Below are positions 32,967-42,281 of a DNA stretch of 48,412 nucleotides, one piece after another. The notes under the pieces are model-generated. The model saw only the letters and a program-made list of their open reading frames with translations. It was not told where the DNA came from and did not search any database. Source of the stretch: an uncultured Clostridia bacterium (GTDB taxonomy: Bacteria > Bacillota > Clostridia > Oscillospirales > CAG-272). The position numbers and the translations under genes were made by a program. The stretch covers positions 1-48,412 of the forward strand of contig CALXXF010000018.1 in NCBI GenBank assembly GCA_944392615.1. The letters run 5' to 3'. Position 1 is the stretch's first letter. Every line of letters starts with the position of its first letter.

Positions 32967-35147
32967 TTACTTGTTTCTTCTGAAAGGCCTTCTCTCCTTG
33001 TTGAAGGGTCTGTCGGGCTTGTCGCCTCTCGGCGCTCTTTGTGCCCCGTCGTTTTCCTCCTTGGGGAGAAGAGCTTTTATTGAGAGGTTGTAACGTCCCT
33101 TTTCGTCTATGCCCATGAACTTGACGGTGACGGTGTCGCCTTCGTTGACCACATCCTCAACCTTTTCCACAAACTTGTTGGAAAGGTCTTTTATGTGGCA
33201 CATTCCCTCTTTTCCGGGCGCAAACTCTATGAAAGCGCCTATTGGTATTATCCTCGTCACCTTGCCGGTATAGACCGCGCCCTCCTCAGGCTCAAAGCAT
33301 ATCTCTTCTATCTTGCGCTGTGCGGCAAGACCGCTGTCGCGGTTGACGGCCGCAATATAGATTGTGCCGTCCTCCTCTATATCTATCTTTGCCCCGGTGT
33401 CGGCGCATATCTTCTGAATGACCTCGCCGCCCTTTCCGATGACCTCCCTTATCTTGTCCACCTTGATGTGCATGGTTATCATCTTGGGCGCGTACTCGTT
33501 GACCTCCGGCCTGGGTTCAGCAATCGCCTTGAGTATGATTTCATCGATAATATAGTCGCGTCCCTTATGTGTTACAGCAAGGGCCTCCTTTATTATCTCC
33601 GGAGTGAGTCCGTCTATCTTCAAATCCATCTGTATCGAGGTTATTCCCTTATGTGTTCCGGCTACCTTGAAGTCCATGTCCCCGTAGAAATCCTCTACGC
33701 CCTGTATGTCTATCATAGTCATCCAGCGGTCGCCTTCGGTGATAAGACCGCAGGAAATACCCGCAACCGGCGCCTTTATCGGCACTCCGGCTGCCATCAG
33801 AGCCAGCGTTGAGCCGCATACAGATGCCTGCGATGTGGAGCCGTTGGAAGAAACGACCTCGGATACGCAGCGTATGGCGTACGGAAATTCCTCAACTGAG
33901 GGAAGCACGGGTATGAGCGACCTCTCCGCAAGGGCTCCATGGCCTATTTCGCGGCGTCCGGGTGAGCGGGTGCTTTTTGCCTCGCCGGTGGAAAAACCGG
34001 GCATATTGTAGTGATGCATATATCTCTTCGACTCTTCTTCGTCGATGGTGTCGAGCATCTGCGCGTCCTTTATTGTGCCGAGCGTCGCGACGGTGAGCAC
34101 CTGTGTCTGTCCTCTTGTGAAAAGCCCGCTTCCGTGCACTCTTGGAAGCACGTCAACCTCGGCGGCAAGCGGTCTTATCTGGTCGAGACGTCTTCCGTCC
34201 ACTCTCTTGCCGTCCTCAAGCAGCCAGCGGCGGACTACCTTCTTCTGCATTTTATATACGAGCTCCGGCATCATCACAGCAAGATTTTCGTATTTTTCTG
34301 AGAATTTTTCTATTATTGCGTCCTGAATGGGCTGCATTCTCGAATCCCTGACCGTCTTGTCGTCGGTGTCAAGTGCGTACATGAGATCCTTTTCACAGAA
34401 TGCAAATATCTCATCGAACATATCGTGGTCAAGCTCGCAGGAGGGATAGCCGAACTTGGGCTTGCCTATCTCGGCAACTATCCCGTTTATGAAGGCGCAG
34501 AGCTTTTTGCACTCCTCATGACCGAGCATAATGGCGTCGAACATGGTGTCGTCGTCTACCTCATTGGCGCCCGCCTCTATCATGACTACCTTTTTCTCGC
34601 TTGCGGCAACGGTGAGCTGGAGCGCGCTCTTTTCGCGCTGCTCGCTCGTGGGGTTTATAACAAGCTCGCCGTCTACCAGTCCTACGTGTATACCGGCTAT
34701 CGGTCCGTTCCACGGTATATCCGATATGGACAGGGCGATCGAGGCTCCGAGCATTCCGGTGACCTCCGGAGCGCAGTCGTTGTCAACGCTGAGCACGAGA
34801 AGGTTTATAGCCACATCGTTTCTCAGGTCCTTCGGGAAAAGGGGGCGGATGGGGCGGTCAATAACTCTCGACGTGAGTATTGCCTTTTCAGAGGGACGTC
34901 CCTCTCTTCTGAGAAATCCTCCGGGTATCCTTCCGACTGCATAGAGCCTTTCATCAAAATCCACCGAGAGGGGAAGAAAATCGATTCCGTCGCGGGGCTT
35001 TGCGGAGGCTGTTGCCGTCGCGAGAATGGATGTGTCGCCGTATCGTATGAGGCATGAGCCGTTCGCAAGCCCTGCCATCTTGCCTGTCTCAACGACCAGG
35101 GGCCTGCCTGCTATCTCTGTTCTGAAGACCTTGTAGTTGTCAAACAT
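32967..35147 (-). CDS. pnp: Polyribonucleotide nucleotidyltransferase (PNPase), 726 aa
   Basis: 3'-to-5' phosphorolytic exoribonuclease and central mRNA decay enzyme. Two RNase PH domains (about residues 8-140 and 310-470) flank the alpha-helical linker. Signatures include IPGGFLRREGRPSEKAIL, FTRGQTQVL and DFYGDMDFKVAGT. A KH domain (IREVIGKGGEVIQKI, about 560) and an S1 domain (about 620-690) follow. The C-terminal tail is basic and proline-rich. The start is the ATG at 35147 with gaaaggaa upstream; a longer in-frame reading to 35360 adds low-quality sequence. The gene follows rpsO, as in many bacteria, with a long hairpin between them. Confidence 0.98.
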   Translation of the reverse strand: MFDNYKVFRTEIAGRPLVVETGKMAGLANGSCLIRYGDTSILATATASAKPRDGIDFLPLSVDFDERLYAVGRIPGGFLRREGRPSEKAILTSRVIDRPIRPLFPKDLRNDVAINLLVLSVDNDCAPEVTGMLGASIALSISDIPWNGPIAGIHVGLVDGELVINPTSEQREKSALQLTVAASEKKVVMIEAGANEVDDDTMFDAIMLGHEECKKLCAFINGIVAEIGKPKFGYPSCELDHDMFDEIFAFCEKDLMYALDTDDKTVRDSRMQPIQDAIIEKFSEKYENLAVMMPELVYKMQKKVVRRWLLEDGKRVDGRRLDQIRPLAAEVDVLPRVHGSGLFTRGQTQVLTVATLGTIKDAQMLDTIDEEESKRYMHHYNMPGFSTGEAKSTRSPGRREIGHGALAERSLIPVLPSVEEFPYAIRCVSEVVSSNGSTSQASVCGSTLALMAAGVPIKAPVAGISCGLITEGDRWMTMIDIQGVEDFYGDMDFKVAGTHKGITSIQMDLKIDGLTPEIIKEALAVTHKGRDYIIDEIILKAIAEPRPEVNEYAPKMITMHIKVDKIREVIGKGGEVIQKICADTGAKIDIEEDGTIYIAAVNRDSGLAAQRKIEEICFEPEEGAVYTGKVTRIIPIGAFIEFAPGKEGMCHIKDLSNKFVEKVEDVVNEGDTVTVKFMGIDEKGRYNLSIKALLPKEENDGAQRAPRGDKPDRPFNKERRPFRRNK

Positions 35148-35416
35148 TCTGGTTTTTCCTTTCCTAAATAACAATAACTTTTGCATGACCTTGACTTTGC
35201 ATTCCCTGTGATTTTCAATAATTTTCAGAAAACGCATTGTTATCCGGGACAAAAACCGACTGCCTGAATTTTGAATAGTGGACGGCGTCGGAAAACTTTT
35301 CCGAACAGAAGGCAGGGACAAAATGCGGGGGGAGCTTCCGTTGAGGAGGACTCTCACCATTCATTATTCAAATTCACACGACGGTTTTTGTCGACGGACC
35401 CGGTTTTTTCAGACGG

Positions 35417-35498
35417 TAAAAAGGGGCTGCCGCAAGTCCTGCAGGTCATAGGCTCCCGTAGGCGGGAATGAGGCCCTGCGGTCCTGTGGCGCCCCTTT
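35417..35498 (-). terminator. Long imperfect hairpin between rpsO and pnp
   Basis: On the minus strand, aaaggggc pairs with gcccctttt across about 65 bases. Inside are ccgcagg/cctgc-agg pairs and a cccg/cggg tip, and a T-run follows. It may be the rpsO terminator, an attenuator, or an RNase III-type processing site like the one in front of E. coli pnp. Confidence 0.7.
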
Positions 35499-35502
35499 GT
35501 TT

Positions 35503-35769
35503 TTACTTTCTGAGACCGAGCTTTGCTACTATCGCACGATAACGCTCTATGTCCTTCTTGATGAGATAATTGAGAAATTTCTTTCTCTTTCCGACCATCT
35601 TGGCAAGACCGCGGCGGCTGTGGTTGTCGTTGGGATTTGCCTTGAGATGTTCGGTCAGATCGCTTATCCTCTTTGTAAGTATTGCGATCTGTACCTCAGG
35701 AGAGCCTGTGTCGCCCTCGTGTACTGCGTTTTCAGCGATGATCTGCTGCTTTACTTCCTTCTGAAGCAT
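35503..35769 (-). CDS. rpsO: 30S ribosomal protein S15, 88 aa
   Basis: Primary 16S rRNA-binding protein of the small-subunit platform. The full four-helix domain is present: [17 protein letters not shown], the [18 protein letters not shown] loop with the RNA-contact His/Ser/Arg residues, and [16 protein letters not shown]. Length (88 aa) is standard. agaggtg lies about 8 bases before the ATG. It has its own promoter at 35902-35930 and a structured leader of about 120 bases (separate entry). The order rpsO then pnp is widely conserved. Confidence 0.98.
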   Translation of the reverse strand: MLQKEVKQQIIAENAVHEGDTGSPEVQIAILTKRISDLTEHLKANPNDNHSRRGLAKMVGKRKKFLNYLIKKDIERYRAIVAKLGLRK

Positions 35770-35772
35770 GTC

Positions 35773-35895
35773 TTTTCACCTCTTTAATAATTTTTTCGCC
35801 GGACACAGCACGCGGCAGGTGAATTTCACCCGCGAACCGAGTCTGGCGTAACCGGCGCTTATATGCGCCATGTGCAGGGTCAAAATCCCGACACA
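35773..35895 (-). promoter_or_regulatory. Structured rpsO leader, candidate S15 autoregulatory element
   Basis: Between the promoter and the start codon, the minus-strand leader can form the hairpin ggcgc-atataa-gcgcc (35854-35869) and the hairpin ggtgaaattcacc (35818-35830). The sequence cgccgg at 35852-35857 (minus reading) overlaps the first hairpin. It can instead pair with ccggcg at 35797-35802, just upstream of the ribosome site. Competing pairings of this kind are typical of S15-responsive leaders, which differ in sequence between lineages. Confidence 0.5.
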
Positions 35896-35901
35896 ACTGT
35901 C

Positions 35902-35930
35902 ATTATATCACCGCGCCGGTGTTATTCCAA
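35902..35930 (-). promoter_or_regulatory. Sigma-A promoter of rpsO
   Basis: Read on the minus strand: TTGGAA (35925-35930), a 17-base spacer, TATAAT (35902-35907). Confidence 0.85.
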
Positions 35931-35999
35931 TATGTTTTTTTAAAATTAACAAATTATTTACAACGCCGCCGGTCGGTGCTGCAGTGGAGTATGTGCAGG

Positions 36000-36035
36000 C
36001 GTCCCTCGCGGCGGGGTCGTCCCTCGCGGCAGGGG
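36000..36035. repeat. 18-base direct repeat, 2 units
   Basis: cgtccctcgcggcggggt (36000-36017) and cgtccctcgcggcagggg (36018-36035) lie between the end of rsmG and the rpsO promoter. Confidence 0.75.
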
Positions 36036-36072
36036 CATCTTTACTCGGCCCCCGGCTTTTGGTATATGAGAA

Positions 36073-36852
36073 TCAGAGCGGGTCCTTTTTTATTTTTGCC
36101 CACATTCGCGGGTATTTCGCCGGGGTATTCGATATTTTCTCCGCTACTATTATTCCCCGCTTCCCTGCATCCGAAAGCGTGAATTCGTCAAAAGATGACA
36201 CCCTGGCGCCGAGAATTTTTATTGCGTTTGCCGCCGCTCTCAGCTCGTCGGACGCCGACGCGCCCTTCATCGCTATAAACCGTCCGCCCACCCTCACAAG
36301 GGGCAGACACAATTCGCAGAGAGCCGGCAGAGGGGCAACCGCCCTTGCGCAAACGCAGTCGAAGCGCTCCCTGAGCTCCGATGCCTGCTCCGCTCTGCCC
36401 TCGTGTATGCTCAGCTTCACGTCGAGAGCATCTGCGGCCGCTTTTACAAAGGCGAGTTTTTTTCCGGTGGAGTCTATGGCGGTCATACAGATATCGCTCC
36501 GCACTATACACAGCGGCAGGCAGGGAAAGCCCGCCCCACAGCCTACGTCTGCGGTCACCGCCCCCGAAGGTATGTATCCGGAGCAGGTCAGACTGTCTGC
36601 AAAATGGCGCAGTATTATATCCGCAGGCTCTGTTATTGCCGTAAGATTGTATTTTTCGTTCTCTGATATCAGCATGTGCAGGAGATTTTCAAATTTTGCT
36701 GCATATTCAGGTGCGGCAAAGCTGCCGAGAGAGTTCTGCGCAAATATATCTTTTATCAGGCTCGTTACGCTTGCTCTTTGGTCTTCGCTCAGAACAACCT
36801 GTTCTTTTGCTCCTTCACTGTGCCCGTCCTTTTTGTCTTCTGTTTTATCCAT
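36073..36852 (-). CDS. rsmG: 16S rRNA (guanine-527-N7)-methyltransferase RsmG, 259 aa
   Basis: SAM-dependent enzyme that methylates G527 of 16S rRNA; loss gives low-level streptomycin resistance in several bacteria. The YNLTAITEPADIILRHFADS signature precedes the SAM loop DVGCGAGFPCLPL, and ARAVAPLPALCEL and GGRFIAMKG follow. The N-terminus carries about 20 extra hydrophilic residues (TEDKKDGHSEGAKEQ). The ribosome site is weak. It is located downstream of mnmG on the same strand, the classic gidA-gidB order, although the gap (250 bases) is long for that pair. Confidence 0.95.
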   Translation of the reverse strand: MDKTEDKKDGHSEGAKEQVVLSEDQRASVTSLIKDIFAQNSLGSFAAPEYAAKFENLLHMLISENEKYNLTAITEPADIILRHFADSLTCSGYIPSGAVTADVGCGAGFPCLPLCIVRSDICMTAIDSTGKKLAFVKAAADALDVKLSIHEGRAEQASELRERFDCVCARAVAPLPALCELCLPLVRVGGRFIAMKGASASDELRAAANAIKILGARVSSFDEFTLSDAGKRGIIVAEKISNTPAKYPRMWAKIKKDPL

Positions 36853-37102
36853 AGCTCTATAACCCTATAAATAGTTTTATCAGCAGCCTGTCCGTCAGTC
36901 GTGCTGTGCCCGGTCTATCACGAGGTAAGAAAAGATCCTGATCGAGGGAACAAGGTGTAACGCAGGGAAGCGGGATTTTCACAGAGAGAATCCTGAAGAT
37001 GCCTTTATTCAGACGCTCTTACTTTCATGCGCTTTTCATGCACTTTCGTGCTCCTCAGCGTTCTCTGCGCGATTCCTGTTTCCTGTATAAATTCCGCTTT
37101 GC

Positions 37103-38992
37103 TCAGGGGTTTGAAAGGTATATGAGAAGAACGCTTATATCCGCGGGGGACACGCCTGATATCCTTGAAGCCGCTCCTATGCTTACAGGTCTTATACGGG
37201 ACAGCTTCTGTACTGCTTCCGTGCGCAGTCCCTTTACGGAGGAATAATCCATGTCTTCGGGTATGAGCCTGTTTTCAAGAGAGCTCTGCCTTTTTACCTC
37301 TCTGAGCTGCCGTTTTATATATCCGTCGTATTTGAGAGCCACCTGGGCGCTGTACATTTCCCTCTCTGTAAGTGCCGGGCGCCCGCTGTCGAGAGGCGTC
37401 AGCTTTTCGTAATCGAGCGCCGGGCGCCTGAGAAGCTCAGCAAGAGATATACCGCTTGCAGGAGAAGGCAGCCCGTTTTCATCCAGAATTTTTGAGAGCG
37501 TCTCCGACGGACCGAAGAACGTGTGCTCTGCACGCTCAATTTCGTCGTGTATACGGTCCATCTTTCCGACAAATGCGGCATAACGCTCGTCGCTCACAAG
37601 TCCTACTCTGTGCCCGATTGGGGTGAGTCTTTCATCGGCATTGTCCTGTCGCAGAAGCAGTCTGTATTCGCTCCTCGATGTCATTATCCGGTACGGCTCT
37701 TCTGTTCCTTTTGTCACAAGGTCGTCTATAAGCGTCCCTGTATAGGATGAAGAACGCGGAAGTATCATCGGCTCCTCTCCCTTTATCTTCAGCGCGGCGT
37801 TTATTCCCGCAACAAGTCCCTGGCATGCTGCCTCTTCATAGCCCGACGAGCCGTTGAACTGCCCTGCTCCGTAAAGTCCTTCCAGCTCTTTGCATTCTAA
37901 GGTCGGGTAAAGCTGAGTGGGGTCTGCGCAGTCGTATTCTATGGCGTATGCCGGACGCATGATCTGTGCCTTTTCAAAGCCCTCTATCGAATGCAGCATT
38001 TCGGTCTGTACGCTTTCGGGAAGCGACGACGAAAATCCCTGAAGATACATTTCCCGTGTGTCTGAGCCGCAGGGCTCGACAAAAAGCTGGTGTCTTGTCT
38101 TGTCGGCAAATCTGACCACTTTGTCCTCAATAGACGGGCAGTATCTCGGTCCGACGCCCTTGATCATACCGCTGAAGAGCGGAGAAAGGTGCAGATTGCT
38201 CCGTATTATCTCGTGCGTCACTTCGTTGGTATAGGCTATATGGCAGGGAACCTGTTCAACAGAGTCAAAAAAATGAGCCGGGGTCCGTACCGAAAACGGC
38301 GTGATGTTCTTTTCCCCTTCCTGAAGCTCAAGGCGCGAATAATCTATTGACACAGAATGTATGCGCGGAGGAGTGCCTGTCTTGAAGCGCATGAGTTTTA
38401 TCCCGTTCTCTTCAAGACATCCCGAAAGCGCTGTTGCAGGAAGCATTGAGTCTGGACCGGATTCCCTTACGTACTCTCCGGTTATTATGCGCGAACGCAG
38501 AAAAGTTCCTGCGCAGATTATGACCGCGCGTACGTCCCAGCGCGCTCCCAGTGCGCTTACAACGCCGCTCACCTTCTTCTTTCCGTTTTCACAGGAAAAA
38601 AGTATTTCGGTTATCTCCGCCTGTCTGACAAGCAGGTGCGGGGTATTTTCAAGCGTCTTTTTCATGTAAAGTCTGTAAAATGCCCTGTCCGCCTGTACCC
38701 GCTTTGAATGCACGGCCGGCCCCTTTCCGAGGTTGAGTGTGCGTGACTGGATGGTGGCGAGGTCCGCTGCGTATCCCATCTCCCCGCCCAGAGCGTCTAT
38801 TTCAAAAACAAGATGCCCTTTGCCGGTACCGCCTATGGACGGGTTGCAGGGCATGTTTCCAACAGCGTCGAGATTGGTGGTGAATATAATTGTCTCGCAC
38901 CCCATACGTGCGCAGGCGAGCGCCGCCTCTATCCCGGCGTGCCCGGCGCCTATCACCGCCACGTCTGCTTTGGCTGCATAGTATGTTTTCAT
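37103..38992 (-). CDS. mnmG: tRNA uridine-34 carboxymethylaminomethyl synthase MnmG, 629 aa
   Basis: FAD-binding subunit of the MnmE-MnmG complex, which modifies wobble U34 in several tRNAs. The FAD site VAVIGAGHAGIEAALA is at residues 11-26. NPSIGGTGKGHLVFEIDALGG follows at about 50. The central GYEEAACQGLVAGINAA block is at about 395, and the C-terminal DYSSVKGLRTEAVQKL helix region is complete. Length is standard. aaggggg lies about 10 bases before the ATG. The partner mnmE is not in this window. rsmG follows on the same strand. Confidence 0.98.
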   Translation of the reverse strand: MKTYYAAKADVAVIGAGHAGIEAALACARMGCETIIFTTNLDAVGNMPCNPSIGGTGKGHLVFEIDALGGEMGYAADLATIQSRTLNLGKGPAVHSKRVQADRAFYRLYMKKTLENTPHLLVRQAEITEILFSCENGKKKVSGVVSALGARWDVRAVIICAGTFLRSRIITGEYVRESGPDSMLPATALSGCLEENGIKLMRFKTGTPPRIHSVSIDYSRLELQEGEKNITPFSVRTPAHFFDSVEQVPCHIAYTNEVTHEIIRSNLHLSPLFSGMIKGVGPRYCPSIEDKVVRFADKTRHQLFVEPCGSDTREMYLQGFSSSLPESVQTEMLHSIEGFEKAQIMRPAYAIEYDCADPTQLYPTLECKELEGLYGAGQFNGSSGYEEAACQGLVAGINAALKIKGEEPMILPRSSSYTGTLIDDLVTKGTEEPYRIMTSRSEYRLLLRQDNADERLTPIGHRVGLVSDERYAAFVGKMDRIHDEIERAEHTFFGPSETLSKILDENGLPSPASGISLAELLRRPALDYEKLTPLDSGRPALTEREMYSAQVALKYDGYIKRQLREVKRQSSLENRLIPEDMDYSSVKGLRTEAVQKLSRIRPVSIGAASRISGVSPADISVLLIYLSNP

Positions 38993-39229
38993 TGAGGATT
39001 TTCCCCCTTGTCGTTCAGGAGTGGCTTTTTGAACAAGTCCGCGCAGCAGTGTTTATGACTTTTTTAGTCAAGCGCGGCAGTAGTGTATTTTTCTTTTGAC
39101 TTTTGACTCAAGCAAGCAGTAGTGTCTTTTTCTTAGTCAAGCGCGACGGCGGGTCGATTTTATGGCGTCAGGTGCTTTTGGGCTGCCGATTTGCCCATGC
39201 GATTGTATCCCCGCCGTTTTCATATGATC
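38993..39229. repeat. Spacer with degenerate 29-40-base repeats
   Basis: Blocks beginning caagcgcggcagtagtgt, with variants, start at about 39034, 39069, 39109 and 39138, separated by T-rich stretches and by gtca/gact motifs. The spacing is irregular. No gene is seen. Confidence 0.6.
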
Positions 39230-39420
39230 CGTATTTTTAAAAAAACGTATTTTCAATGAAAACGTATTTTCAAAAAACGTATTTTCAAAGAAAACGTATT
39301 TTCAAAAAACGTATTTTTAAAAAAACGTATTTTCAAAGAAAGCGCATTTTCAAAGAAAGCGTATTTTCAAAGAAAACGTATTTTCAAAAAATGTATTTTC
39401 AAAGAAAGCGTATTTTATAT
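39230..39420. repeat. 15-17-base A/T-rich tandem repeat, 12 units
   Basis: Units of cgtattttcaaagaaaa or the shorter cgtattttcaaaaaa start at 39230, 39246, 39263, 39278, 39295, 39310, 39326, 39343, 39360, 39377, 39392 and 39409. The array lies between mnmG and the second GH78 gene. Confidence 0.93.
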
Positions 39421-39698
39421 GTGACGCGCTTCAATTTTATCACAGCCGGTCCTTTTTTTCAATAGCCGGCGCGGTAAAATTCGTCTGAAAGCGCCGTTGT
39501 GACGTTGAGAGGCATTGTCGGTTTTTGTTCTTGCATATGTGTTTTTTTGTCAACTTTTAAAAAAGTCTTTTTTTTGGAATATGTTTACAAAAATTTTAAA
39601 AAAAGAGTTTATAATTTTTACATATACAAATATGCGCGCGATGCTGCAGGGTGGATTTTGCCATATACAGTAAAACGCGCGCCGGAAAGAGGTCATAC
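39421..39698 (+). promoter_or_regulatory. Upstream region of the second GH78 operon
   Basis: This is a very A+T rich stretch with a TATAAT at 39610-39615. The nearest -35-like hexamer (TTTACA) is 20 bases upstream, longer than optimal. A true promoter is likely here but not precisely placed. Confidence 0.4.
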
Positions 39699-42233
39699 AT
39701 GGAAAAAGCGCTTTTCATCACAAATCCCGAAGTCACATGCGGCGCACATCCTCACCCCTGGGGCAGAAGGGATTACAACAACAGAGCATGGACCCTTGAG
39801 GATGCAGGAGGCATAAGTCTTTTCAGACGTGATTTCGAGTGCTCCGGAAATGAGCGTGTAACTGTGGATGCCACTGCGCTCGGTATATTTGAGCTTTTCT
39901 GCAACGGGCACCGTGTTGCTGCCGACAGGGACGCCGGTCTTTTTGACGAGCTTTGCCCCGGCTGGACCGACTATAAAAAAACAGTCTTCTTTTATTCGTA
40001 CGACATTACAGATTACTGCGTTCCGGGCAGAAACGTCATATGCGCTCTGGTTTCGCCGGGTTGGTGGAGCGGCAGGATCTCCTTCGGCTGGTATGGATTC
40101 AGGCCGACTGCATTCGCCGCAAAGCTGACCGTAGGCGGCAGAGTCATATACACCGGTACCGATTGGAAAACGTCGAAATGCACGCAGGTGCGTTTTGCCG
40201 ATATCTGGGACGGCGAGCTGTTTGATTCAAGGCTCCCGTCTCCCTGCGATGTAGGCGAAGATATGTTTATACCGGCGGCTCTGTATGACTTTCCTGTCCC
40301 CGCCGTTGTGCAAAGAAAGGGCCCGCCTATACGCGAAAAAAAGGAATTACAGCGCAGTCCGATGCATACGACCGTTTACTCAGGCAGTCTTCCTGACGGC
40401 AGTGAATTCGGAAAAATAAACGTCGTCAGCATGTATGACGGCGAGCCCGGCGAAATAAAGCTCTCAAAAGGCTCTTCGGTCATATTTGACATGGGTGTCA
40501 ATATGGTAGGCGTGCCTGAAATAGAGGTCTGCGCCCCGTCGGGCACAAGGATAACCGGGATTTTTTCAGAAATGCTCAACGACAGCGGCGATCCGTCACG
40601 CGGATGCGACGGTCCTCAGGGCAGCCCGTACATAAAGAACTACCGCACAGCCGTTGCAAGGATGATATACATATCATGCGGCAGGGGCGATGAGTGCTAT
40701 CGCCCTCACCACACATTTTACGGATTCAGATATTTTGAACTCAGCGCCGACGGCGACATAGTGATAAAAAGCGTCCGCGGCAGGGTCATAGGCTCGCTCA
40801 TGAAGGAAACGTCCGGTTTTTCCTGCTCCGACGAGATGGTGAACCGCTTCTATCAGAATACGCTGTGGGGAATGAGGGGCAACTACCTCAGTGTTCCGAC
40901 AGACTGTCCTCAGAGGGACGAAAGGCTCGGGTGGACCGGAGACGCTCAGATCTTCTCCGGCGCGGCAAGCTACCTTGCCGATATATCCGGATTCATGGAA
41001 AAGTGGCTTGCAGATGCGCGGGACAGCCAGCAGAAGGACGGAGGCTTTACAGAGGTCATTCCGAGAGTGTTCGGCGACCGCGGCGGGGACGCCGCGTGGT
41101 CCGATGCGCCTGTCATAATACCCGACAGGCTATTCCTCATGTACGGAAAGAAAATAACGCGCGAGCACTTCGACGCATGTGAGAAATATATGGATTTTCT
41201 TCACCGCATAGGCGGACCTCGCCCGACATACGGTGACTGGCTCTGCTATGAAAATACCGACCCGGCGTTTATATGCCTCTGCTACTATGCCATAGACGCG
41301 CTTTTCATGGCTGAGTACGCCCGTTCTCTCGCCGGACGCGGTCGTGTGAGGACATGTGAGCGCCGCAAAAACGATAACAGCTGTCCCGACGGTGTCCAGT
41401 CAGCGGACTTTTATTCGGCAAGAGCTGCTTACTACGACGGTGTGTGGAGCGGACTGAAGGAAAAGTTTTTCCGCCTCTTCATAAAACAGGAAAACGGGGA
41501 GCAAAAGCTCGGTTTTTCAAGCCAGACAGCCTGTCTTCTCGCTCTGCGCGCAGGCTTTGCTGACAAAGAGCTCGCCGGGAAAATCAAAGAAGTGCTGAGA
41601 GACAACATAACCGGAGCCGGATACAGGCTTTCCACAGGATTCGTCGGAACAGGATTGCTTCTCACAACTCTTGACGACGCGGGAATGGAGGATTTGTGCT
41701 ACGACCTGCTTTTGCAGACAAAGGAACCCTCATGGCTGGGCTGTGTGCTTGCCGGCGCTACGACGGTGTGGGAGAGATGGAATTCATACACGCTTGACAA
41801 GGGATTCGGGGACGTCGGAATGAATTCATTCAATCACTATGCCTACGGAGCTGCCGTTGAATGGCTGTTTTCAGGTATGCTCGGAATAAAGCCTCAGCGC
41901 CTTTATCCCGGATTTGCGCGCTTCACGCTTTCGCCTAAGCCCGACACAAGAAAATACATCCCGGACGGACAGGAGAGGATCAGCCGTGCATCGGGATATC
42001 TCGACACGCTTCACGGAAGAATCTACAGCGGCTGGGAAATTACAGAGAGCTCATTTGAATGGCAGGCGGAGATACCAAAGGGAACATGCGCCGACGCCGT
42101 GATCCCGGCACTTTCCGGCACCGTGTATATCAACGGTGAAAAAAAGGATGCGGATTCCTTCGCTAAAAACGAACGGGGAGATTTCCTCACGACACTGATG
42201 CCCGGAATTTACAGGATAGAAGTCCGTTTGTGA
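39699..42233 (+). CDS. GH78-family alpha-L-rhamnosidase, 844 aa
   Basis: Predicted cytoplasmic alpha-L-rhamnosidase; no signal peptide. The N-terminal 400 residues hold beta-sandwich domains, including a sugar-binding-like FELFCNGHRVAADRD and the DITDYCVPGRNVI pattern shared with many GH78 proteins. The catalytic signature is PTDCPQRDERLGWTGDAQ at about residues 405-422, in the complete canonical form. GATTVWERWNSYT and NSFNHYAYGAAVEWL form the second conserved block. The start is the ATG at 39699, with gaaagagg about 7 bases upstream; an ATG 16 codons earlier is less suitable. It shares only the family pattern with the first GH78 gene, so the two are not recent copies. A TIM-barrel isomerase follows after 48 bases. 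Confidence 0.92.
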   Translation: MEKALFITNPEVTCGAHPHPWGRRDYNNRAWTLEDAGGISLFRRDFECSGNERVTVDATALGIFELFCNGHRVAADRDAGLFDELCPGWTDYKKTVFFYSYDITDYCVPGRNVICALVSPGWWSGRISFGWYGFRPTAFAAKLTVGGRVIYTGTDWKTSKCTQVRFADIWDGELFDSRLPSPCDVGEDMFIPAALYDFPVPAVVQRKGPPIREKKELQRSPMHTTVYSGSLPDGSEFGKINVVSMYDGEPGEIKLSKGSSVIFDMGVNMVGVPEIEVCAPSGTRITGIFSEMLNDSGDPSRGCDGPQGSPYIKNYRTAVARMIYISCGRGDECYRPHHTFYGFRYFELSADGDIVIKSVRGRVIGSLMKETSGFSCSDEMVNRFYQNTLWGMRGNYLSVPTDCPQRDERLGWTGDAQIFSGAASYLADISGFMEKWLADARDSQQKDGGFTEVIPRVFGDRGGDAAWSDAPVIIPDRLFLMYGKKITREHFDACEKYMDFLHRIGGPRPTYGDWLCYENTDPAFICLCYYAIDALFMAEYARSLAGRGRVRTCERRKNDNSCPDGVQSADFYSARAAYYDGVWSGLKEKFFRLFIKQENGEQKLGFSSQTACLLALRAGFADKELAGKIKEVLRDNITGAGYRLSTGFVGTGLLLTTLDDAGMEDLCYDLLLQTKEPSWLGCVLAGATTVWERWNSYTLDKGFGDVGMNSFNHYAYGAAVEWLFSGMLGIKPQRLYPGFARFTLSPKPDTRKYIPDGQERISRASGYLDTLHGRIYSGWEITESSFEWQAEIPKGTCADAVIPALSGTVYINGEKKDADSFAKNERGDFLTTLMPGIYRIEVRL

Positions 42234-42281
42234 TTCTCAGGTGTTTCTTAAAGTTAAATTTTCTGTGAGAGGAGCGGTTAT

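Noticed and set aside
39256..39465. Small Lys/Phe-rich frame (KTYFQRKRIF repeats)
   Set aside because: Translation of the 17-base A/T-rich array; no ribosome site.
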